Positions 47,706 to 57,700 of a stretch of 64,000 nt of DNA are shown here, piece after piece (the first letter of the stretch is position 1; the number at the start of each line of letters is the position of its first letter). The notes below the pieces were generated by a model. It was given only the letters and a program-made list of their open reading frames with translations, was not told the origin of the DNA and made no database searches. The DNA is from Histomonas meleagridis (Eukaryota; Parabasalia; Tritrichomonadida; Dientamoebidae), in the NCBI GenBank assembly GCA_020186115.1, contig WSYJ01000142.1, forward strand, positions 372,001-436,000, in the 5' to 3' direction. A program made the translations under genes and the position numbers.

Positions 47706-47815
47706 TATTATAATATTATTTTGCTTAAAATGCAAATTATTTCATTTTAAATAAAATCATAAAATATAATAAATATTATGTGATGATACAAATTTTTATT
47801 TAATTAAAAAAGATT

Positions 47816-49347
47816 TTATTTTTTCTTATCTTTAAGTATTTTAACTATGTCTTTGTATCCTTCTTCCTTCGCTATCATAGCTGCTGTTAAAAATATATAT
47901 CACAAATACCGAAAAATATTTTTGAATTGCAAATTATTTAAATGATCACCAAAACAAGTCATCAAATGTTTTTGATATTTAATTTAATTCCTTTATATTT
48001 AATAAGTAATTTAACCATTTCTATATTACCTTTTTTAACTGCATACATCAGTGGTGTATCGAATAATTTATATAAATTTCAAATTTACTTAAAAAGTATC
48101 GAATTTTTATATCAAACTTCAAATAAAATATATAAATTTTATCTTTTGTATTAATATATAAACCTTTTTGTTGAAGAAACAACTTTACAATTTCTATATT
48201 ACCACTTACAATCGCATAATTAATTGGCATCTTAAGTTTAATTAAATTTAACACCAAATATTATTGCAAAATATAAAAACATTAAAACGAATTGCAAGAA
48301 AATCATATAAATATCTTTCAAATTTATATTTATTTTTTCATGTTTCAGAAGTAATTTCACTATTTCAATATAATTTTTACTTATTGCTAAAGTAAGTACT
48401 GTATTAAATCATTAAAACAATTTCCAAATATTATTATGATATAAAAAAAGTTATATATAAAAATTAATTAAAAAATATTAATATTTTTAGCATTAACATT
48501 AATATCTTTATGTTCAAGAAGTAGTTTAACCATATCTATGCTATTATTAGAAGTTGCTATAAATAATACTGAATCAAATAATTTAAATAATTTCCAAATA
48601 TAATATAAAAATTTTAACATTAATTTTATCATTAACATTAATATCATCTTGTTTAAGAAGTAATTTAACTATTTCATAATGTTTATGTTGAATAGCTAAA
48701 CTAAGTGCACTAAAACTTTTAAATTAATTCCGAAAAATATTTTTAAATATAAAAAAATTATAAAAATAAATTGATTGACGATTAATATCAATATCTTTAT
48801 GTTTTAGTAATGATTGAACAATATCATAAAAACCTTTTTCAGATGCAAGAATAAATGGTGTAAAGAAAACTTCAAAGTTATTCCATAAATATAAATTAAA
48901 CATCAAAAACATTAAAATTAACGTTATATATAACGAAAAAAAATTTTTGTCATTATAATTAATATCACTTTGTTCAAGAAGTAATTCAGCGACTTCTTTT
49001 TTAGATGTAATTAACGCATGTAAAAGAGCCGAATTCAATAATTTTATCAAATATTTTATTTATGTAAAGAAACATTAAATAAGTTAAACAAATCTGAAAT
49101 AAAATTTAATAATATCTTTACAATTAATACCAATTCTTTTATCTTGAAGAATAATTTTAACAATATCAACATTACCTTTACGTGATAATTCCATTAAAAC
49201 ATTTCGAAACAAATATGATAAATACCTAATAAAAGCATTTAATAAAAAATCATTCAAACTAATTTTATTTTTTATGTTAATATCAATTTCAGGTTGTTGA
49301 AGAAGTAATTTAGCAATTTCTTCATTAGATGCATGCATTAAAGGTGT
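47816..49347 (-). repeat. Ten ankyrin segments alternating with ten non-coding spacers
   Basis: Ankyrin segments (minus) run 49347-49267, 49203-49114, 49032-48949, 48861-48775, 48711-48628, 48572-48483, 48402-48313, 48230-48141, 48057-47968 and 47887-47816. Each begins at the TPLxxA position and ends just after DIN-x-KD. The preceding spacers are 81, 63, 81, 87, 63, 55, 80, 82, 83 and 80 nt. No segment has a stop or frameshift. Most spacers carry TTTGGAA or TTCGGAA about 23 nt before the next segment. None begins GT or ends AG at the segment border. Confidence 0.8.
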
Positions 49348-50607
49348 AAAAAATATGAAAAAAGAACTCCAAAAGTTATTAAACTAATATTAAATTATTC
49401 ATAAAAACAATTTACACTCAAAACAAAAATCTTTTGCATTAACATCAACTCCATTTTCTTTAATAAGGAAATTAAACAATTCTAAATTATTTGATTGTGC
49501 AGCATATAATAAAATATCAAATGGAACATCACAATTTTGAAGGAAATATTTAACAAGATATAAATTACCAATTATCGCAGCATAATTTATATTATCATCA
49601 ACAATATTTATATTTTTCTCCAATAAAAATTTAAGGATTTCATAATTTTTGGATTCGATACATTCATTAACCAATTTACTTATGTCTATGTTTTCATTCA
49701 TTATGTTTTCATAAAGATAATAAAAGATATCATTGTTATGATATCTAATTGCAAAAATTAATGAATTAAATGATGGCGTAATATTAAAAGATACACCATT
49801 TTGTACACATAAACGAAATATTTCTAAGTTCCCGCCTGCAACTGCATATTTTCCGATATCATTTAAATTAACATTATTTAATAACAAATATTTAAAAATT
49901 TTAACAGAGCCACAAAACGCTGCATAACAAATTAATGATACACTGTTTCTTTTAAGTAATGAACATATTTCATAAAACTTTTCACCAAGAATTTGATTAA
50001 AATTAAAATTACTTTGCGATGAAATCTCTTGGAATTGTGTAATATCATCATTACGTATTACTTGTGATATTGAAGATGTAATGTTTCCTTCTTCAATTAG
50101 TTTCTTATGTATATCATTATAATCTTTTTCTTCGCCATATCGTTCAAAGATCTTTTTTCGTGTTTCTTCAAATTTTTCTTGTACATTTCGTTTAGTAATC
50201 ATATTATTAAAGAAAAAATTGTTTTCGACAATGCTTGAATCAATATATCCTTCATTTACTAACATTTCAATTATATATATTGATTCTGATGATTTTTTAT
50301 TATTAAGAGATTCATAAAATAAATTAAATATCAATTCTTCTGAATTTGTGTTGTTCTCTTTTTCTTGTATTTGTTTTAAAAATTGAAAATATTTACGATA
50401 GTTGTTCCTTCGGGCTACAAAGCGTGCATATATCGTTTGACATATTTCTTGATTAAAGGAAATTGGATACATTGAATCATATAAATTGATGATTTCTTCA
50501 ACTGATGATTCAATATTGGATTCATTTAAATTAAAAATGATAGCATTTATTGATTGAAGATAAGAAAAATATTCTGATACATTTATTTGATTTGTTTCAT
50601 TTTGCAT
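47816..50607 (-). CDS. DUF3447/ankyrin-repeat protein gene interrupted by spacers
   Basis: The gene starts at the ATG at 50607; a GTG extends the frame to 50613. The first 1209 bases are one frame encoding the trichomonad DUF3447 region and divergent ankyrin repeats, up to GVDVNAKD and a stop at 49399. Ten further ankyrin segments follow on the same strand, each intact, each separated by 55-87 nt with stops. The last ends KDIVKILKDKKK and a stop at 47816-47818, followed by AATAAA-like sequence. If the spacers are removed the product would be about 700 residues. Ankyrin proteins are among the largest trichomonad families; the partner is unknown. Whether the spacers are introns is the key uncertainty. 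Confidence 0.7.
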
Positions 50608-50785
50608 TTTCACTTGATATCAAAGTACTTTGATCGTTCGATAAGACAAAAGAGTTCACATTGACATGTGATATGAAATTTTAAGAGTTCATTCATAAAC
50701 AAATTGTTCTATTCCTTGAGTTATTTTTAATAAAAGAAAAAAGTTAATTTGTTTCATCAAATTGTATTAATATATTTATAGTTTA

Positions 50786-51619
50786 TTATGCAGTTTTTTT
50801 CACAACAAAATCAATGAAATCATCCGAATCGTCACTTTGTTCTAAAATTCGTTCTTTCATCCTTCTAACTGTACCAGCGTTCGCTTTTCTAGCCATTCCT
50901 TTTGCCACTACATCTCTCACAGCTGTGTTTGTCAACGTTTCGACTTTTGGTAATCCTAAAAGTCGCGCTAAATTTCGAATGTCTGATGGAGATCTTATGA
51001 AATCAGGATCATTACTACCACAACCAAGTAATATTATTCTGTCCTTCCCATGCCTTCCTTTCGTGGCATGACATATGCTGGCTGCTGCTGAGATTAATGA
51101 TTTCATTTTGGAATCTGTTTGGAGAAACATGGAATATTGCAACTCAATGGCAACACCACGGTTGACAAGAGATTTGAGTTCCTTCCAACATGAGATTGGT
51201 TGATACTTTGAAACATCTATTGATAAAATATCAATATCAGCAGAAGAACAAGCAGCTTTAAAAACAGAATCTGTAAGAGGAGTGACTGAAATTAAATCAT
51301 AACGTATAGTGTTTAAGTGTCTGGAAAGTTGATGTATTTCTTGAATATTATCTGTGATTAAATTTAACCTAGTAAATTGTGGAAATTTTGGATAATCAGA
51401 TAAAACGCATAAACCATAACTCCTTCTGATTGAAGCACTTGAAGCATCTGATAATGTAAGTGGGTCTGGAGGAGGAGGATATTTATTCATTGTAGTAACA
51501 TTTACAGTCAAAACAACACCGTTCCACCCACACCTAACTACACGGTTAATGCTCATTCGAAGTTGATCAGATGGGATATTTTCTACAGTTTCATACGGCA
51601 GGTTTACTTCGAATTCCAT
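50786..51619 (-). CDS. RPP30: RNase P/MRP protein subunit Rpp30
   Basis: Protein of 277 residues with the PHP-like barrel of Rpp30, a subunit of the nuclear ribonucleoproteins RNase P (tRNA 5' processing) and RNase MRP. Family landmarks are YDLISVTPLTDSVFKAAC, DIDILSIDVSKYQP and RGVAIELQYSMFL, then the C-terminal ISAAASICHATKGR. The last 30 residues are acidic and end FVVKKTA. Length matches the family (about 270). AAACGGCC at 51628-51635 on the minus strand lies 8 nt before the ATG at 51619, a close M3-like site. Confidence 0.9.
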   Translation of the reverse strand: MEFEVNLPYETVENIPSDQLRMSINRVVRCGWNGVVLTVNVTTMNKYPPPPDPLTLSDASSASIRRSYGLCVLSDYPKFPQFTRLNLITDNIQEIHQLSRHLNTIRYDLISVTPLTDSVFKAACSSADIDILSIDVSKYQPISCWKELKSLVNRGVAIELQYSMFLQTDSKMKSLISAAASICHATKGRHGKDRIILLGCGSNDPDFIRSPSDIRNLARLLGLPKVETLTNTAVRDVVAKGMARKANAGTVRRMKERILEQSDDSDDFIDFVVKKTA

Positions 51620-52126
51620 TTTGGTGCGGCCGTTTACCTAATTCGATCTGACCAATTACACATTGAATTTTGCAACCAAACCTTTTCAATTCAATTGCTT
51701 AGCAATGATTTTTGCTATAGACTGTCGTGAAAAACCTGTATTCCGACAACAAAATCTTAGATAAATCATAAATTTTTAAATGTTTAACATATATTCAGTC
51801 CCAAAAATATGAAATAAATAAAATATGTAAAGAAAATCATGAAAAAAGTTTTTTTCTTGTTAACGTTCTCGTTAGTGAAGTGAGTGGAAAATGGGAATAT
51901 TGGGAAAATCACAAAATTAAATCGAAAAAAAATTTATTAAATATATATACCTAAATATGTTCACTATGAATAATACTACAGTGTATACGTGGGTTATATT
52001 AAGGCGTCGGCTCTATAGCAAAAACACTTATTTTATTACACAATTTAATGAAAAAAATCAAATTTCTTCTGATCTAAAAAATTTTCATTTATTGCATTAA
52101 ATCCAATACTTTTATATATCAATTGT
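51620..52126. other. Intergenic region, no gene seen
   Basis: About 500 bp. Apart from the Rpp30 promoter at the left edge it is AT-rich. TTAACGTTCTCGTTAGTGAAG near 51860 is a Myb-site-like motif with no adjacent gene start. No RNA gene is supported. Confidence 0.45.
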
Positions 52127-54559
52127 TTACTTCTGTGCGAAAAGTGTTCTTGCGCTATATTCTATTATTTGGAGGTACTGTTGGTCACCTTTAATAGACA
52201 CCAAAATGTTTTGGTTATCTTGAATCAGTTCTCCCACAAACACTTTATTTTGACCGAAAGCGAATGATACGTATGTTTTGTTACCATTTCTTCCGACAAC
52301 GAACACATTTAATTCGTTCAGTTGTTGTTCATTTGCTATCATAGCGTCTTCCACCACGAAATTAATTTGACCCTTTGACAATGAGAAACATTTTTTAAAT
52401 GATTCCTGATCGATATTACCTTCGATTGTTGTTGCGACTTGAGCCGGTATTTTATCGATTGCGAACACGTTCCCCATACTTGTTCTAATTGCTATTTGTA
52501 AATCCGTTTTATCCACGTTCCCTATTTGATTTTCATCGATACATATTGGAATTGATACTTCAGTATAATCACCAAACTCCAAAACTGCCGGGAACGACGG
52601 GGTGCCCCTAACCGCTATGCCCAAAATATTTTTATTCAGAGCAAAAGCGAAATCTTTTAATTGGTTTTGTGACTTATTCACTATTCTAAGATAAATATTA
52701 TATTTATCATAGTCTGCGAATAAGTCAATGATACTTGTATCATTCAGCCGTAAAGGATGCCATAAACGATTATTACTTATGTCGTCATCACTATTAAAGT
52801 TATCTTCTTCTTCAGGTACATAACGAGTTCTCTTAACGAAGTCGGAAGGAACAATATGTAATACGCCAGAAGCACTTCCCATATTACGTATTAATTCATT
52901 CAACACATTATCGTCAAAGTTAACGCCCGAATGTTCAATTGTTTGTTTGTTAAAGTCTAACATATCTTTCGCTAAGTTCGAATCAGCAGATAAAACTCTC
53001 CAATAGATCAATGCTCTGTTTTTCACGTCGGGAATGTTTCCAGGTTTTGTAGCTTCGCTTAAGACGAATTGTAATTGATCACGTGTTACGTCTGGATTAT
53101 GAACAAAGACTTTAACTAATGATGATAATATAGTTAATTGTACAATTGGTTGTTCATCATGAAATGTATCTAAATATGGATCAAGTAATACATCGACGTT
53201 ATCTATTAATGAACAATATTCGCCTAAGATCCAAATGCCTGCTGCTTTAGCTCGCGCTTCTTTTAATTGGTCAAGATTCTTACAGACAGTGTTAATGACG
53301 CTTTCGAATTCGCCAGGATATTTACGTAATAAGTCACAGACAACACAAACACTTTCTTCAATTGCATAATCTGCTTTGCCACTGACTAATGAAACTAATA
53401 TATCAACACAACGACGTGACGCTTGTGGTAATTTAATTGCAATTTGTCCAATGCATTTAATACTTTTCCGAACAAATTTCACATCAACACTATTACAATA
53501 TTCACTAAGTTCATCTAAAACGATTTGTGCATTACGATGCTTACAGATTGTAACGATGATATCAAGTTTCTCCATCTTTACATATGATGGATCATTATAT
53601 TTACAAAAGAACATTCGAATTTGTTTGGATAATGTATTGGGATATTTTTGTACAAATAATGTAAGAGTCCTTAAAACTACATATTGGATTTCATAATCAT
53701 CAGAATTAACAATGGCTATAAAGGGTGGGATTATTTGTGGAAATAGTTCTGTTGTAGGACGTTTTTCATAGTCCATAAATAAGAAAATGCATTTGAATGC
53801 GCCGATAACAACCGCCGGATTACTTTGTTTGAGATATGGAATAAGTCGATCAATGAGGAATGATGCGTCATCAGATGATGTTGGGACGTAACGAGCAAGT
53901 GAATCAAAAAGAATGGTTTGACACCATTCACTACAACTGTTAATAGCATTAAGAATTGGACCGATTGTATCTGAATTTAGAGTAAATATTGGTGTAGTAC
54001 GTTTTTCGTTGAGTTCAAATATCGCTGCTGTTGTGTTGGATACAACCATTGGATTATCATCATGTAAAAGATTAAGTAATTCGGGAAATATATTGGCATT
54101 TTCAATCGATTCTGGAATGATATCATAAAGTTTGACAACACCAAAAACTGCGGTCTTACGTACATATGGATCTGGATCAGATAAGGTCTTTTTAAGTGGG
54201 ATAATCATATGTTCAGCAACATTTTCAAGTTTAATACGACACATTGTACGTACAGCAAGAGCACGTACTAATGGATTTAAATCTTGACTATCTTGAATAA
54301 ATGTATTTACAGCCATGATAGCTTCTTCTGGTTCGGTTTCTGCATAGTTTACAAAGTACAAATACGTTAGTTTCTTGAGTTCTAAGTCTGATGACTTGAC
54401 ACATCGTAACATTGAAGAAAAAAGACTTTGAACATTTTCTCCACTTCGCATCAAAGCAATAACACGTTTTGCTGCCGTTTTACGAGCAGCTGGATCATTC
54501 CCATCTAATTGATCTCGAAGTTGATTTAGTTCGCCCTTTCTTTTATAGAGTTTCGACAT
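52127..54559 (-). CDS. AP-1/AP-2 type beta adaptin
   Basis: Protein of 810 residues, the beta large chain of a clathrin adaptor. The N-terminus KGELNQLRDQLDGNDPAARK and VIALMRSGENVQSLFSSMLRCVKS follow the family closely. HEAT-like trunk repeats run to about 580 with DPDPYVRKTAVFGVVKLYD, ARAKAAGIWILGEYC and KNRALIYWRVLS as landmarks. An acidic hinge (EEEDNFNSDDD) leads to an ear domain of about 190 residues (LFADYDKYNIYLRIVNKSQ onward). AP-1 and AP-2 beta are one protein in many protists, so the complex cannot be named. Its partners may include the gamma and mu chains coded in this window. Confidence 0.93.
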   Translation of the reverse strand: MSKLYKRKGELNQLRDQLDGNDPAARKTAAKRVIALMRSGENVQSLFSSMLRCVKSSDLELKKLTYLYFVNYAETEPEEAIMAVNTFIQDSQDLNPLVRALAVRTMCRIKLENVAEHMIIPLKKTLSDPDPYVRKTAVFGVVKLYDIIPESIENANIFPELLNLLHDDNPMVVSNTTAAIFELNEKRTTPIFTLNSDTIGPILNAINSCSEWCQTILFDSLARYVPTSSDDASFLIDRLIPYLKQSNPAVVIGAFKCIFLFMDYEKRPTTELFPQIIPPFIAIVNSDDYEIQYVVLRTLTLFVQKYPNTLSKQIRMFFCKYNDPSYVKMEKLDIIVTICKHRNAQIVLDELSEYCNSVDVKFVRKSIKCIGQIAIKLPQASRRCVDILVSLVSGKADYAIEESVCVVCDLLRKYPGEFESVINTVCKNLDQLKEARAKAAGIWILGEYCSLIDNVDVLLDPYLDTFHDEQPIVQLTILSSLVKVFVHNPDVTRDQLQFVLSEATKPGNIPDVKNRALIYWRVLSADSNLAKDMLDFNKQTIEHSGVNFDDNVLNELIRNMGSASGVLHIVPSDFVKRTRYVPEEEDNFNSDDDISNNRLWHPLRLNDTSIIDLFADYDKYNIYLRIVNKSQNQLKDFAFALNKNILGIAVRGTPSFPAVLEFGDYTEVSIPICIDENQIGNVDKTDLQIAIRTSMGNVFAIDKIPAQVATTIEGNIDQESFKKCFSLSKGQINFVVEDAMIANEQQLNELNVFVVGRNGNKTYVSFAFGQNKVFVGELIQDNQNILVSIKGDQQYLQIIEYSARTLFAQK

Positions 54560-54705
54560 GAAAATATTTGAAGATGTTTGTTTAAAAGAGAGCTATCTAA
54601 AAAGTGTCATTTTAATGTAAAACATTGAAAAATTTGACCTGATTTTGGAGTACCCCAAAAAAATCAAAGAACGTTAAGAAAACTTGAAAAAAAAAAAATT
54701 GTTAA

Positions 54706-57700
54706 ATGGACAAAAAGAATGTATTATTACCAATGATAAATCAAATGAATTCAACATTATCAGTTCAATGCAAAAAAGATGTTGATAAACCATTTAGTCC
54801 TAAATCGTTTATGAAAATCAATTTTAACAAATATTTTATGTTTTTTCAAGAAATATCAAAAAGAAAACCAGTTGTAATGTTTGAAGTATTCATCGAGGAA
54901 TTATCAAAATATTCCAAAATTCCACCAAAAAATCAAACAATTGAAAATATTAGATCAACAATACTTTATTCATATTTAACTTGTAAATGTCTTTCTTGCT
55001 TCAATGGAAAAACAGATATTTTTAGTCAATATCATCATCGTGATTTAGTTAATTTATCAATTTCTTTTCTAGAAAATAATATGTCATCTCAACCTTTTTT
55101 ATATTATCATAAAATTATTATTGAATATAGTGTTCGTACAGCATCTTTTTGTCAAATTTATTTACCCTCAACATTTCATTCATATTTATTAGAAATTAAA
55201 AAAAATCAAAAAAACATTGAACATTTGTTAAACATCTGGAGGTATGGTATCACAAATTTTCCACGACTTGAAGAACTCATTAATACAATTACGAATAATC
55301 TTCATTTAATGAAAAAAGAAGATATCATTATTCATGTATGTAAATTAATTACAGATTCTTTTCTAAATCTTCTTATAGTTAATCCACAAAGTTATTATGA
55401 GTTTACAGAGAAAAAAGTTGATGTACAAAATGCCAAAAAAGTGCAAGATTTTCTCGTTCAAAAAGTTCGTCGTTCAAAACACTTAACGTACTCCGCCCAA
55501 ATTGTTTTATTATTATTACAATGTTATCAATTAAATTTATATTCTTTAAATAATAATTCACCAGAATTATTAGAAACGTTATTAAATATTTTAAATCAAA
55601 CAAAAATCAAAGATGAAGAAGAATTTAAAAATTCATTATATTCATCTTTAATTGGAATATGTTCAATTGGGAAAATTGGCCCAAATAATTTATTACGTAA
55701 TACATTTATCCAATTTCCTAAAGTTATCCTTCAATACATCGAAAATAATAATATTTTATCAACCACAAAAGAATTTAATCATTTAACAGTTTGGTTTCCA
55801 ATGAGTTTATTATTTTCATTTCCCGAATTATTCCAAAAGAATTACATTTCTTTACTTATGGAAATGAACAATGATTTATTATGGACGTCAATGATCGAGT
55901 TAATTTCAGTATTTTTACATTTTTCAGTAAAGAATCCAAAGAATTATGAAGAAATGTTTAAGCAATTAATGATATTATTAAATGAAATTATATCAAATCG
56001 TTCATCGATATTAATGGAAAAGAATTTAATCACAAAATTGTTGGATGGATTTGAAGCGAATCCAATATATTTTCGGAAATTCACATTTGAATATGTTTTA
56101 AGTTTTTCTAAATTTTTAACATTCATTCTGACAGGAACAGTAAAATGTCAAAAATCATTATTTAAGTCGATATATTCTATGGATATTGTGAATGATAATG
56201 AAGATCCTTTAACTATATGGTCGACATCTAATTTAATCATTTTCACACTTGCCGAAATTATGAATCATAATTTCCTTAAAACTAATGATAACTTTATACA
56301 TAACATTCCAAAGATTACATATCAAATTATTAATTTTCTTAAAAAACATTTGAAAAAATTTAATAATTTGGAAATAATACAATTTAATGATATTATTAAA
56401 GATGTCGAATCTATAGCTTATTTAGCTTTAGTACCAAATAATATAAATTCGAGAAATATATCAATTGATTTATTTAAAGAATTATATAAAATCCTTAAAT
56501 TATATAAATCTGAACAATATATTGAAATTACAGATTATTACAAGAAATTTATTAATGAAATTAAACAACATAAAACTAAAAACGCAATTTGTATAATATT
56601 TTCAAATATATTTAAGTTATATCCAAATGTTTCACCTGGAATGAAATATGTATATTCATCAATTTTGGAATATTTTGGAAATCTTTTTAATAAAATTTCA
56701 AATAGAAATGTTAAAGATTCATTAATTGATGCTTTTAAACAATTAACTTCAATTGTTTTTAGTTTAACACGAAATTTGGATAATGATTTTTTGAAGTTGT
56801 TTAAAATGATTTTAAAATATAAAAAAGTTAAAGAAAAGGTAATTATTATTTCTAATTCATTTCCACCACATTTATATTATGAGTTAATAAAAACATTTTC
56901 GAATTTTTTAAATGAAAATGTTACTAAAACATTTTTAACTAATTCGATGGCTTTAATGAATAATTTATTTAAATCTGAATATTGGAAACCAAACAATGAT
57001 TTAAATGAATTATTTAATGATTTAATAAAGAAATTAAAAAAATTTATGGCTGAAAGTGAATTAGAAACTCATCATCATATATTTTGTAACTTAATTTTTA
57101 ATTTGATTAAACTTATGGATAAATTAAATATTGTTTTTAGCCAAAAGAATAAACAAAAAATTGGTTTATTAATTGGTAAATGGATTAATTTACATAATAA
57201 AAATCAAAATTTAGCAAAAGTTTGTTATAAAACTTTAGTTAAAGTAATTGATGGAATATCATTTAATAAAATAACAAAAAACAAAAATGATAAAATTAAA
57301 TATTTTAATTTTTATTTTAATTTCATTTTAGAACAACTTAATACAAATGATGAAAATAATTATTTAGAAGATTCATTACCAATTTTAAATTCATTATTAA
57401 AGAATAATTATGAAATTGGTATTAATGTATGTTTGCCTTTATCTTTAAATGATAACCCTATAGTTAGAACCGAATTTTTTAAAGTTTTATCGAAAATTAA
57501 TATTAATTCTGTTCCTCCAATTAATATATATCATAAACCGACTGAAATTGATGTAAGTATAATAAATAATATCATGGAGAAACAAAACATTAAAATGAAT
57601 TTAATCGAAAATTTAACAAATATTGTCATACCTAATGAATATGAATTAATTTTAACTCAATTTTTTTATTTGATTCCAAACGTTACTAAAAGTGGCGATA

